This document shows positions 9,733 to 18,197 of a DNA stretch of 64,000 bases, piece after piece. Source of the DNA: Amycolatopsis coloradensis. Lineage in GTDB: Bacteria; Actinomycetota; Actinomycetes; Mycobacteriales; Pseudonocardiaceae. Below the pieces are notes generated by a model. It searched no databases, was not told the origin of the DNA, and saw only the letters and a program-made list of their open reading frames with translations. The stretch lies in contig NZ_CP150484.1 in the NCBI RefSeq assembly GCF_037997115.1, positions 6,021,547-6,085,546 of the forward strand, given 5' to 3'. Each line of letters starts with the position of its first letter. Within the stretch, counting starts at the first letter, position 1. Both the position numbers and the translations under genes were made by a program.

Positions 9733-10398
9733 TCACTTCTCGGTGTCGGGAACGAATACAGAAGCGTCGGTGGCGTCGTCTTCGGCTGGGCGGGTGGTGC
9801 GGTAGAAGGCGCGGCCCCATGCCAGCCGGACCGAGTGAGCTCGGCCGGGTGTGACCAGCCGGGCCAGGTCGTCGGCGAGGCGGGCGTAGTCGATTCCGCG
9901 TTGTTCACCGCGCAGCAAGGTGATCAAACCGCGGACATGGGTCAGCACCCCTTCCATTGACCCGGCGGTCGCCGCGGCCATGAACCGGCGCGTCACAGCA
10001 TTTTCGCTGCGCTGGTCACTGAACCGAAGCTGACCGACCGCTGTCCCCAACGACACGCCCGGAACGTGTGCGGGCACGGACGACGACTGCTGATGCAGGG
10101 CATACAACGTAAGTGCGGCATGCGCGGCTTGCTCGGCCCAGCTAGACGTGTCCCCGTCCCAGCTCAGGGTCTTCGGCACGGCGCCCACAGTGAGCTCCCA
10201 GATCTCCGCAACGCTGCCCGCGGGTTTACCAAGCCCGCGACGCAGACGAGCGAGATCGGCACGAGCCGCCGGTGCCCCGCGCAAGTACTCCCGCTGCAGC
10301 CGCTCGAGACGCCATTCCAGGGCGTGGCCCAGCGTGCCCAGCCGCCGCGGCGCCTGCTCCGCGACACCAGGAGGTGATCCGCTGTCGGTCGTGGTCAT
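9733..10398 (-). CDS. cse2: Cse2/CasB Cascade small subunit
   Basis: Cse2 (Cas11e) is the small alpha-helical subunit that stabilises the R-loop on target DNA. ATG 10398 overlaps the cas8e stop (ATGA) and has a strong GGAGG seven bases upstream; the product is 221 aa. It shows family features: an early ARLRRGLGKPAG segment, the ALTLYALHQQS helix and a QLRFSDQRSENAVTRRFMA segment with conserved Arg residues. The gene is intact and sits in standard order between cas8e and cas7. Confidence 0.95.
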   Translation of the reverse strand: MTTTDSGSPPGVAEQAPRRLGTLGHALEWRLERLQREYLRGAPAARADLARLRRGLGKPAGSVAEIWELTVGAVPKTLSWDGDTSSWAEQAAHAALTLYALHQQSSSVPAHVPGVSLGTAVGQLRFSDQRSENAVTRRFMAAATAGSMEGVLTHVRGLITLLRGEQRGIDYARLADDLARLVTPGRAHSVRLAWGRAFYRTTRPAEDDATDASVFVPDTEK

Positions 10399-12047
10399 CC
10401 CGTTACCTCCATAGGAGTGTTCGAGCTGGTGAATGCCAGAGGCAGGGCTTTGCGCAAGGCTGCGTTGAACCAGACCTCGGCCAAGGGCACGTTCACCAGA
10501 CGCTGGTTGACTTCGCGGCCGGTCCACGCGGCCGTGGGAGCATTTCTGATCAGCTCCGCCGTGATCGGCCGACATCGATCACGGACAAGCACCTGCCACG
10601 CGGACCTAGCCGCGATGAGATCTTGCCGCGGGCGCAGCCCTGCCAGCCACGACCGGTACGGCTGCTCCAGCGCCGCGTAGAGGATTTCCCTGGCCCGGTC
10701 GCCGGCACCGGACTGCGGTCCGGCGCCGGCTGCCTGAGCGAGGTTCTCCGCCAGCCGCCACACATATCCGGCCACCTGGCTGGCGTCACCGACGGCGCCT
10801 TCGGCGGCCCTGCCCGCATCCGGGCGGTCCTGACGAAGCAGTACCACCGACATCGGCAGCACGTCGTCGATGATCTCCGCGACCGTCGCGTTCTGAGCCC
10901 CGTACACCGCGCCGTGAACCCGCAGACGCACCACGAAATCCTCGGGCAGATGGTCGTTCTCAGCCAGATCGCACAACCACTGCAGCACACCAGGAGCCAG
11001 CCACGACGCCGGCTCCCCAGCCTTGCTCCGCCGAGATGAGATCGACGGCAGCATCGCCGCAAGCCCTCGCCACACCGAACGCCCCGGATCGTGCCCGAGC
11101 GGCATGTAGACCGTCCGCCCGGCCTTCTTGCTCTGCGGCTCGCTGTGGCGCCACGCCGTGTGCGGCTCGACATTCTGCCGATTCTGAGGCTGCATCCGGT
11201 CACCGTTGGCCAGCACCACGCCCGTCACGCCGTCTCGATCACCCTGCAGCCGAACCCGGCGCGTCTGCCAGGTATACAGCTGAATCGCCCCCGCAACGGG
11301 GAGCTCTTCGGACCAGGCCGGGCCGTCGACATCACGCTCCCACGGCGGCACATCCGCGGCCCCGCCGACTCCGACATAGGTGCCGGCATCCCGGGCAATC
11401 AGGTTCAACAGCAACGTCTCCCGCACCGTGACACCCTGCGCCAACACGCCACCGATCTGCCCAGACCACCCCGGCCCGATCGGATACCCTTTGCCGTTCT
11501 TGACTTTGCGGTCGCCTACCGCGCCTGACTTGATGCCTGACGGGTCGAACGCGTGCGTGTGCACCAGCCACCGGGCCGCTTCCGCCGCGCTGATCCGGGA
11601 GAGATCCGACGCCGACCGGGTCGTGAACAACGGTTCACCGTTCGGGACGTCCGCGACGATCTTCTCCAGCCCGGACACCTCGTTCTTCGCCGTCCGCAGT
11701 CCCGGCACCTGAAAGAACGGGGCCTGCTCATCGAAGAGATCGAACCGGTGCCGCACCTTATGGGCGTATTTCTCGATCTGCTCCATCGGCAGTTCGGTCA
11801 GGTCCCACAGCCGCGCCCACGCCGGCTGATCCTCCGGCCCGGCAACCGCGCGGTGCAGGAGCGCCAACAACAGACGCGTGATCGCGAACGCCTGCGTCGA
11901 CACTTCCCCACCGATCACCGCAAGCCTCGAGGCCTGCTCAAACACCTCCAGCATCGACACCTCCCGCTCACGACCCTTGAACGGAAGCACCGTGATCCAC
12001 GGCTCGTCCAGCAGATTAAATCCGCTGTTGTTCGAGGCATTACTCAT
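10395..12047 (-). CDS. cas8e: Cas8e/Cse1 Cascade large subunit
   Basis: Cas8e (Cse1, CasA) reads the PAM, opens target DNA and recruits Cas3. The protein begins with the hallmark FNLLDEPWI close to its N-terminus when started at ATG 12047 (550 aa, family about 500-560). An alternative in-frame ATG at 12134 overlaps the cas3 stop as TGATG and would add 29 residues; that overlap argues for coupling, but the extension is not typical of the family. Other expected segments include QAPFFQVPGL, the LLLNLIARDAG helix and the C-terminal four-helix part. No internal stop is seen. Confidence 0.93.
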   Translation of the reverse strand: MSNASNNSGFNLLDEPWITVLPFKGREREVSMLEVFEQASRLAVIGGEVSTQAFAITRLLLALLHRAVAGPEDQPAWARLWDLTELPMEQIEKYAHKVRHRFDLFDEQAPFFQVPGLRTAKNEVSGLEKIVADVPNGEPLFTTRSASDLSRISAAEAARWLVHTHAFDPSGIKSGAVGDRKVKNGKGYPIGPGWSGQIGGVLAQGVTVRETLLLNLIARDAGTYVGVGGAADVPPWERDVDGPAWSEELPVAGAIQLYTWQTRRVRLQGDRDGVTGVVLANGDRMQPQNRQNVEPHTAWRHSEPQSKKAGRTVYMPLGHDPGRSVWRGLAAMLPSISSRRSKAGEPASWLAPGVLQWLCDLAENDHLPEDFVVRLRVHGAVYGAQNATVAEIIDDVLPMSVVLLRQDRPDAGRAAEGAVGDASQVAGYVWRLAENLAQAAGAGPQSGAGDRAREILYAALEQPYRSWLAGLRPRQDLIAARSAWQVLVRDRCRPITAELIRNAPTAAWTGREVNQRLVNVPLAEVWFNAALRKALPLAFTSSNTPMEVTG

Positions 12048-12133
12048 CAACTTGGAATACCTCAATTCCTTTCGACTTCCACGCACAGGCAGGCGCAGTG
12101 TCTCCGCTGGTCTGAGAGCCCAGGTGACGCTCA

Positions 12134-14971
12134 TCAGCTGACATCGTCGTATACCTCCAGCCCATTGGCGGAGGTGTAACGGACGCGACGACCGGTGATC
12201 TCGCCCCACCCGTCCTGGTCGATCCGTAGGGCTGGCTGGCGGTAGATCAGCGGTGAGTCTTCCCACGCTGGTGGCGTGGCCTGCCACAGTTCGTCCTCTG
12301 CGGCGGCATTGCTGAAGGTCAGCGGCAGCCGGAGCGTGCAGGACGCCATCACTTCCGCCACGTGATCCGGAGGGGTCTGTTGCGTGGGTATCAGCAGGCC
12401 TCCGTCATCGTCACCGAGCCATGAAGGCGTGCGCCACTGGCCGCTCCCGTCGTCGCAGACCAGGAGCACCTCCAGGCTCGGCGCGCCGTCACGCACCTGT
12501 CCCTGTCCCCGGGCGGTCTCGTCGTCGGCCTCACCGACTCCGGCCGATACCCACCCGCTGATCGTGGTGCCGGGCATCGGCGGTTCCGTGATCTGGAAGG
12601 TCTTGGCCTTATCCTCCCGATTCGCCGTTCGCTGTTCCCAGTACTCCGCGGCCGCGGTCATCGCCTCGCGCCACTGCTCGGGGCCGATATCGTCAGGTCC
12701 GTAGGCCGTTTGAACCAGTGGCGCGATATCGCCAGGCAGCTCGATGGACGCTCCGAAACGTTCCCGCAGGACGGCGGCAGCACGTAGCAGGGCGTGCGCG
12801 CCGTAGACGTGGCGTTCAGCCAGCGGTTCCAGGGCAGGCGGGGCCTGCGTGAAGTCCGCGCCGGTGACGTAGACCCTCGCCGTGCGCAGCGGTTCCGGGC
12901 GCTCGTTCTGATCAGCACCTCGCTGATGTCGGTGCAACCGCCCGATCCGTTGCAGGATCAGGTCGATCGGCGCCAGATCCGTAACCAGAAGGTCGAAGTC
13001 GACATCCAGCGACTGCTCCACCACCTGCGACGCCACGACGATGCGCCGCGCTGGCCTCGCCACCGCACGATCCGGTGGCCCGAAACTGCCCAAGAGTGCT
13101 TGGTCATTATGGAAGCGGTCGGCCGTGATGAACCGGGAGTGGGCGATTGTCACCTCGCCGGGAAACTCCCTTTTCAGCCGCTCGGCCGTCTCCAGCACAC
13201 GGCTGACCACATTCCGCACGACCAGTGCTGTTCCACCACGGGAGAGTTTGTCACGCAGCAACGCCACCAGCTCATCGTGATCATTGAGCCCATCGGCGAA
13301 TCTCTCGACCAGCACACGAGTCGCTCTGCCGGAGGAGTCCGCGATCCGCGTCGACACCGCGTCGCCGGAGGTCCAGGTCAGCGCCGGGTAGCCGATATCG
13401 CCGTCGAGGCAGGCAAGATCCGCAGCGGTGTGTCGGTCGCGGCCGCGCAGGTAGGCCTGCACCAGCATCCGCCGCTGACCGGCGGGCAACGTCGCCGACA
13501 GTGCCACCACCGGAATCCGATACACACCCAGCCAGGTGAGCACCTTGGTCAAGTAGGAGTTCATATACGCGTCATAAGCGTGAATTTCATCGATCACCAC
13601 GACCTTGGCCGCCAACGCCAGGTGCCGCAGCATCAGATGACGCGCTTTCAACCCCGCGAACAACAACTGATCGATCGTCACCACCGCGAAATTGGCCAAC
13701 AGCGCCTTCTTCCGCCCCGACAACCACGAATGCGCGATCACCGCGCGCCCACCCCGTGCATCGTGATCGTCGCACCCGATCTCAGCCAAACGTCCCGCCC
13801 GCACCAGCCCCTGAAACAAGCGGTTGAACCGCGCCTTCCCATGTCCGAGCATGATGGAACCACCCACCTGCTGCTCGTCGGCACCGATCGCGTCCAGCCA
13901 GGCCATCACCCGGGCGAACATGGCATCGCTCGTGGCCTGAGTCGGCAACGCCACCAACAACCCGCCCGCCCCCCACCGGGCAGCCATGATCTCCGCCGCG
14001 GCCAACGCCGCCTCCGTCTTGCCCTCCCCCATCGCCGCCTCGATCACGAGCAACCCCGGTTCCGGCATCATCCGCGCGACCTCGCACGCGGCCACCTGAA
14101 CCGGTCGCGGTGTCGCCCCCTCCGGCAGCTGGAACCGCGACGCGAACAACGCCGCAACCTCGACGTCGACCACATCCACGTCCGGTTGCCACGGCACCGG
14201 AAGACGCAACACCTCCAGCGCCCGCAGCACACGCTCCGGCGCCTCAGTCACCTGCGGCAGCCGGTCACCATGGAAGGCAAGCAAATCACTGTTGCTGGCA
14301 ATCCAATCAGCAATGATCACCAAGGCCGTGACAAGGACTTGGAACCGCGCCGACAGCACGCGTTCACCCCACACCGGCAAGTGCTCCAAGGCACCCGATC
14401 GCGTGGCCATGCGCGCAACCAGCTCCCGCTGAACCTCCACCCACCGGCCCTCTCCGTACAGCCAAGGGACCTCACGTGGTCTCGCAGCCCGCTCATCGAC
14501 CGCAGCAGGCGGGACACCGTGATGGCCGCCGACCACCACACCCCACGACCGCGCTGCAGACTTCGGCCACCGCTGCTCAAGCAACCATCGAACCAGCAAA
14601 TGCTGACCAGCCACAGAATGATGAGTCAGATGCCGGTCCGGCAGCTCCGACTTACTCAGCGGCAGGTACAGGTCATGCTCACCCATCCGCTGCGCCAGCA
14701 CCGTGCACTGGACCGCAAACGCAGGCGTCGCCTTGCCCAGATCATGCACACCGGCAAGAAACCTCACCGCGGCCCGGCACTGGTCAATATCCCCGTCGAA
14801 CTCCTCAGCAAGCAGGCGCACAACGCTCACCGGCAACCAGTCCCTGAACAAGCCGGCCACAACATCAGCCGAATCGTCCATGTGCTGCCACAACGGCAAC
14901 CAACCACCAGCCTCATCCACCGACTTCGCCCACACCGATCGCGCGGACGCACTCAACGACTCCGGCCCCAT
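12134..14971 (-). CDS. cas3: Cas3 nuclease-helicase
   Basis: Cas3 is recruited to Cascade-bound DNA, nicks it and degrades it processively. ATG 14971 is chosen because GGAGG lies five bases upstream; GTG 14995 is possible. The product of about 945 aa has an N-terminal HD nuclease domain (GVHDLGK with His-Asp at 76-77, then THHSVAG, GGHHG and IADWIAS) and a superfamily 2 helicase domain: Walker A AMGEGKTE at 313-320, DEIH at 461-464, SAT at 492-494, and motif VI QRIGRLHRHQ. All key residues are present. It is the first gene of the operon; its promoter should lie in the 15.0-15.1 kb zone, which overlaps decayed array 2 repeats. Confidence 0.96.
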   Translation of the reverse strand: MGPESLSASARSVWAKSVDEAGGWLPLWQHMDDSADVVAGLFRDWLPVSVVRLLAEEFDGDIDQCRAAVRFLAGVHDLGKATPAFAVQCTVLAQRMGEHDLYLPLSKSELPDRHLTHHSVAGQHLLVRWLLEQRWPKSAARSWGVVVGGHHGVPPAAVDERAARPREVPWLYGEGRWVEVQRELVARMATRSGALEHLPVWGERVLSARFQVLVTALVIIADWIASNSDLLAFHGDRLPQVTEAPERVLRALEVLRLPVPWQPDVDVVDVEVAALFASRFQLPEGATPRPVQVAACEVARMMPEPGLLVIEAAMGEGKTEAALAAAEIMAARWGAGGLLVALPTQATSDAMFARVMAWLDAIGADEQQVGGSIMLGHGKARFNRLFQGLVRAGRLAEIGCDDHDARGGRAVIAHSWLSGRKKALLANFAVVTIDQLLFAGLKARHLMLRHLALAAKVVVIDEIHAYDAYMNSYLTKVLTWLGVYRIPVVALSATLPAGQRRMLVQAYLRGRDRHTAADLACLDGDIGYPALTWTSGDAVSTRIADSSGRATRVLVERFADGLNDHDELVALLRDKLSRGGTALVVRNVVSRVLETAERLKREFPGEVTIAHSRFITADRFHNDQALLGSFGPPDRAVARPARRIVVASQVVEQSLDVDFDLLVTDLAPIDLILQRIGRLHRHQRGADQNERPEPLRTARVYVTGADFTQAPPALEPLAERHVYGAHALLRAAAVLRERFGASIELPGDIAPLVQTAYGPDDIGPEQWREAMTAAAEYWEQRTANREDKAKTFQITEPPMPGTTISGWVSAGVGEADDETARGQGQVRDGAPSLEVLLVCDDGSGQWRTPSWLGDDDGGLLIPTQQTPPDHVAEVMASCTLRLPLTFSNAAAEDELWQATPPAWEDSPLIYRQPALRIDQDGWGEITGRRVRYTSANGLEVYDDVS

Positions 14972-15044
14972 CAGCACCTCCACCCTCCCCGTCACGCGAG
15001 GGGCGCACTATCGCACGAGGCACCGACAAAATCGTGACCACACC

Positions 15045-15255
15045 GGCTGATCACCATAGCTGCGGAAGCACCCGGCGTTCGACCGTACTGCGGGGACGCC
15101 CACAGCGGATCCACTCAGCATCGCGGAGAGTGCACCGTGGGCGCTGCTCGACCTGCAGACGCAGCAGATTATCCCCACGTACGCGGGACCTTGATGCGCA
15201 GAGAGCAGCTCAAGGTCCCGTCTTTGCGAACTATCCCTGCACCCACGGGGAGCAC
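15045..15255 (-). repeat. Degenerate CRISPR repeats, trailer of array 2
   Basis: Four increasingly decayed repeats continue the roughly 60-base spacing of array 2 towards cas3: about 15045-15071 (TGATCACC...CTGCGGAAGCAC), 15107-15135 (GGATCCACTC...GAGTGCAC), 15166-15193 (AGATTATCCCC...) and 15228-15255 (GAACTATCCC...ACGGGGAGCAC). They mark the oldest end. The first lies only about 75 bases before the cas3 start, so the cas promoter region has probably evolved from, or overlaps, dead array sequence. Confidence 0.7.
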
Positions 15256-15286
15256 ACTGTCGTTCGTGGGCCACGGCCACGCCACC

Positions 15287-16048
15287 GGATCATCCCCGCG
15301 CCTGCAGGGAGCACCGGAGCGGTGGTCAGTTCGATCCAGCCAGGCCGCGGATCATCCCCGCGCCTGCGGGGAGCACGACCCGATAGCTCTCCACGTACCG
15401 CTCGCGTTCGGATCATCCCCGCGCCTGCAGGGAGCACCCGTCCACCGTCGCGCCATCGCGCCGGTGCACCGGATCATCCCCGCGCCTGCGGGGAGCACGG
15501 TGCGGGGCCGCTTTCCGTTGACTGGTCAGACGGATCATCCCCGCGCCTGCGGGGAGCACACCTCCGCCTGCCCCGATTGGTGCCGCCCCCCTTCGGATCA
15601 TCCCCGCGCCTGCGGGGAGCACGCGGCCCAGGGTCACGCAGGTGCCGCCGAGCGCGGATCATCCCCGCGCCTGCGGGGAGCACTCAGTATTTCCCGTCGT
15701 CGTAGAAAACCACCACGGATCATCCCCGCGCCTGCGGGGAGCACACTTTCGGTCGGTCGGCGGGTTCCGGGTCTCCCGGATCATCCCCGCGCCTGCGGGG
15801 AGCACTACACGTTCGCGGATCAGCGGCATTACCGCGCGAATCATCCCCGCGCCTGCGGGGAGCACGCCATTGCCTTCGATTGTCTCCCACGCCATTACGG
15901 ATCATCCCCGCGCCTGCGGGGAGCACTTCGCGATGTTCGCGTTACCTGCCTCGCTGCGCGGATCATCCCCGCGCCTGCGGGGAGCACGCCGAGCGGTGGC
16001 GCGGCACGCCGGGCCACTACGGATCATCCCCGCGCCTGCGGGGAGCAC
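15287..16048 (-). CRISPR. Type I-E CRISPR array 2, 13 repeats
   Basis: Thirteen 28-base repeats have the same sequence and orientation as array 1, starting at 15287 and ending with the copy at 16021-16048. Variants occur at 15287 and 15410 (G to A in the stem, CTGCAGGG) and at 15838 (second base A). Spacers are 32-35 bases, mostly 33. The variants cluster toward the cas3 side while the high-coordinate repeats are uniform, so the leader is at the high end and crRNA sense is the minus strand. Read-through from this array would run into the cas operon. Array 2 shares no spacer with array 1 that I could see. Confidence 0.97.
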
Positions 16049-16108
16049 ACTTGCTGACCTGCGATGATAGCGCGCCCGCAGCCCAATCTGCTTCGGTTTG
16101 CCTTGGCC
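16049..16108 (-). promoter_or_regulatory. CRISPR leader of array 2
   Basis: Directly after the last repeat lie ACTTGCTGACCTGCG (offset 1-15) and TGCTTCGGTTTGC (offset 41-53), matching the leader of array 1 at identical offsets. The bases between them are not conserved. This marks the transcription-start side of array 2 and the site where new spacers would be added if adaptation worked. Confidence 0.75.
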
Positions 16109-16331
16109 GAACCTTCGTCCACGGTGGGTAACTCCTGTTCAGGTCTCGTCGTTGTCGCCTTCAGCTGAACTGATCTTGTCCGGCCCGGAAGCGTTGTGCC
16201 GAAGTTCTAACGTCTCGATCTGCCCTACACCACGGCTGGATCCCGACTGCACCCAGGTGGTGCGGCGATCCGCGATGGCAGGGCTCTAGCTCGGGCGTGG
16301 CCCAACTGACGCCACGAGCCCCCTTCACTCG

Positions 16332-16838
16332 CTAAGGACTGCCCATCGGGGCGTAGGTCAAATAGCAGTCAGCAGCGGTCTCGACGATGACTGCTGTCGC
16401 TGTCTCACCCGACGGGAGGGCACCAGCGGTAAATATGGGATGTGAAGGTCCGAACAGGGTGAAGACCTCATCGATCTTCACCAGCCGTGTTCCGCTGTGT
16501 CCCTTCGCAAGGTCGAGCTCAGCACGAGACGCGCAGTACGGCCTTGCGCGCTGTTCCGGGTTTCGATCGTCTTCGCACCATCGCGCGGCGGCGCACGTCA
16601 CGTCGCTGCGATAGTCCCTGCCGTTGTAGTGAATCCGGTACGGAAGGCCTCTTTCTCCCGGCAGGGCGTAGCCGACGTGGTTCGCCACCTTGGAATTGAA
16701 CGCAGCTCCACCTAGTACGACGAGCATCAACAGGACAGGAACGAGCACCATCAGCACACGCCGCAAGCCGCAGTGTCGCCGTGCCGGAGACCGGTCATCG
16801 CCGCATCGCGGCGTGGAGACAGGTTCCTGTGCCGGCAT
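16332..16838 (-). CDS. Membrane-anchored hypothetical protein
   Basis: The protein of about 168 aa has a basic cytoplasmic N-terminus (RRHCGLRRV), one strong membrane segment (VLMVLVPVLLMLVVLGGAAF, around residues 30-50) and an outside domain with four or more Cys residues (TCAAARWCEDD, PYCASRAE, ADCYLTY). The start is set at ATG 16838 because GAAGAAAG lies five bases upstream; ATG 16886 is possible. I do not recognise the family. It lies downstream of the SUKH genes on the same strand, so it may belong to the toxin/immunity locus, but that is inference. Confidence 0.55.
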   Translation of the reverse strand: MPAQEPVSTPRCGDDRSPARRHCGLRRVLMVLVPVLLMLVVLGGAAFNSKVANHVGYALPGERGLPYRIHYNGRDYRSDVTCAAARWCEDDRNPEQRARPYCASRAELDLAKGHSGTRLVKIDEVFTLFGPSHPIFTAGALPSGETATAVIVETAADCYLTYAPMGSP

Positions 16839-16926
16839 GCTGACTTTCTTCCCGCATGACGAAACATACTCAACCGCCGTAGCCACAGCGGTCTACTCTG
16901 AGGCCGTCTCGCACAGTCTCAAAGAG

Positions 16927-17481
16927 CTAACGGTCGGCGAAGGGGATGTACTCCACGGGCAGGTCCATCAAGTCCCAACGCAGAAGGTTGTCCTGCCCAC
17001 TGCCGGTGAGGATCTCGTAGAGGAGCTGGGTGACCGGCCCGGGATGCTCACGCCATTCGTCCGCGCTCTGGTCGTGGTAAGTGATCCTCCATCTGTCGGG
17101 GTCGCCGGAATCGGTGATCCAGCAGAAGGTTCCACCTTGGCCGTCGGATCCCCACGGCAGCAAGCCCCCAGGTTCGGGATACAGGGTGTAGTCGACTTTG
17201 TCGAGGTACTCGAGATCCTCGTCCCCGAGGATCTGCAGCAGTTCATCGAGGGCGTTCTTGTACTTCACCCATGCTTGATCGTTGGCGACCGGGCTGTCGA
17301 TCTCGATCCGTCTGAACACCCCGCCTGGGAACCGGGTAAGCAGCTCCTTGTAGTCCGACGGCAGCGCGGTGCCCAGATCCTGCTCGACGAGTGCCCAAGA
17401 TCTCTCGGGAGTGAACTGCCACTGCCAGCCCAATAGGGCGGCGATCTCGCCGACGAGCGAGGAGGCTTCGGCGCGCGCCAT
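16927..17481 (-). CDS. SUKH (SMI1/KNR4) family protein, likely immunity protein
   Basis: SUKH proteins are typical cytoplasmic immunity proteins of polymorphic toxin systems, often against nuclease toxins. This 184 aa protein has the core pattern: E-x-x-L-G-T-x-L-P-x-D-Y-K-x-L-L (VEQDLGTALPSDYKELLTRF), a central PEPGGLLPWGSDGQGGTFCW segment and the trailing W-x-I-x-Y strand. ATG 17481 has GGGAGAA four bases upstream. It is paralogous to the next gene (17539-18162) and both lie downstream of the large nuclease-toxin gene on the same strand, which fits the usual toxin-then-immunity order. Confidence 0.8.
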   Translation of the reverse strand: MARAEASSLVGEIAALLGWQWQFTPERSWALVEQDLGTALPSDYKELLTRFPGGVFRRIEIDSPVANDQAWVKYKNALDELLQILGDEDLEYLDKVDYTLYPEPGGLLPWGSDGQGGTFCWITDSGDPDRWRITYHDQSADEWREHPGPVTQLLYEILTGSGQDNLLRWDLMDLPVEYIPFADR

Positions 17482-17538
17482 CGTTCTCCCAGGTCTGGCC
17501 GGATTGAGTGGCCGCAAAGTGTCTAGAAAACCCGAAGC

Positions 17539-18162
17539 CTATAAGGTCAACGGGTTGAATGATTGCTCATACCGGGACATGTCCCAGCCAAGGATGTTTC
17601 GCTTACCTTGATTCTTCGCAAGTTCGAGCATCACTGCCGTCATCGTCCGCTTCGTTCGCGTCCACGCGTCCGGGCTATGCCGACTAAGGTAAACCACGTG
17701 CCATTTGTCAGGGTCGGGCGTCCAGAGAAGCCAGAAGAATGCGCCACCTGTGTCGTCGGTGGCGAACGGCACAACTCCGCCAGGTTCGGGAAATGGCGGA
17801 TAAGTATCATATTCGTATTCCCTGGCTGTCTTCACATTGGCCAGAGCCTGATCGAAATCACCCTGAAAAGCCTCAAGGTAGCCGTTGCCCTGTATTGGAT
17901 TGATGAGCCTGACCACGTGACGAAACATTCCCGACGGGAATCTGGTCATGAATTCTTTGTAATCAGCCGGGAGGGGCGTTTTCAGGCGACGCTCGACGAC
18001 ATCCCAGTCCACTTCGGGAGCCACGGAGCCGCTCCAATCAAGCGCGGCGGCAATACTATCCACTTCAAGGCGATAGTCGGCGATAGTCAACGCGAGCTCC
18101 TTCACAGTATCCGACGCCAGGTCAGACAGTATCATGCCGGGCCAGCGACCTGGTCCCGACAT
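17539..18162 (-). CDS. SUKH (SMI1/KNR4) family protein, likely immunity protein
   Basis: This 207 aa SUKH protein directly follows the toxin gene (stop at 18198, start at 18162). It carries the same blocks as its neighbour: VERRLKTPLPADYKEFMTRF, PEPGGVVPFATDDTGGAFFW and WHVVYLSRHSPDAW. Its position next to the toxin C-terminus makes it the best candidate for the cognate immunity protein, the second copy being a spare or one acquired against a rival toxin. Codon use here has more A/T than in neighbours, as is common for recently moved immunity genes. No RNA or DNA target can be read from the sequence. Confidence 0.8.
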   Translation of the reverse strand: MSGPGRWPGMILSDLASDTVKELALTIADYRLEVDSIAAALDWSGSVAPEVDWDVVERRLKTPLPADYKEFMTRFPSGMFRHVVRLINPIQGNGYLEAFQGDFDQALANVKTAREYEYDTYPPFPEPGGVVPFATDDTGGAFFWLLWTPDPDKWHVVYLSRHSPDAWTRTKRTMTAVMLELAKNQGKRNILGWDMSRYEQSFNPLTL

Positions 18163-18197
18163 GACTCTCTCAGCGAACTGTTCGCAGAGCGACTATT

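Noticed and set aside
12794-15037. 747-codon plus-strand frame opposite cas3
   Set aside because: Antisense shadow in high-GC DNA; the cas3 strand has all family motifs.
15137-16057. Long plus-strand open frame across array 2
   Set aside because: Same periodic repeat translation; not a gene.
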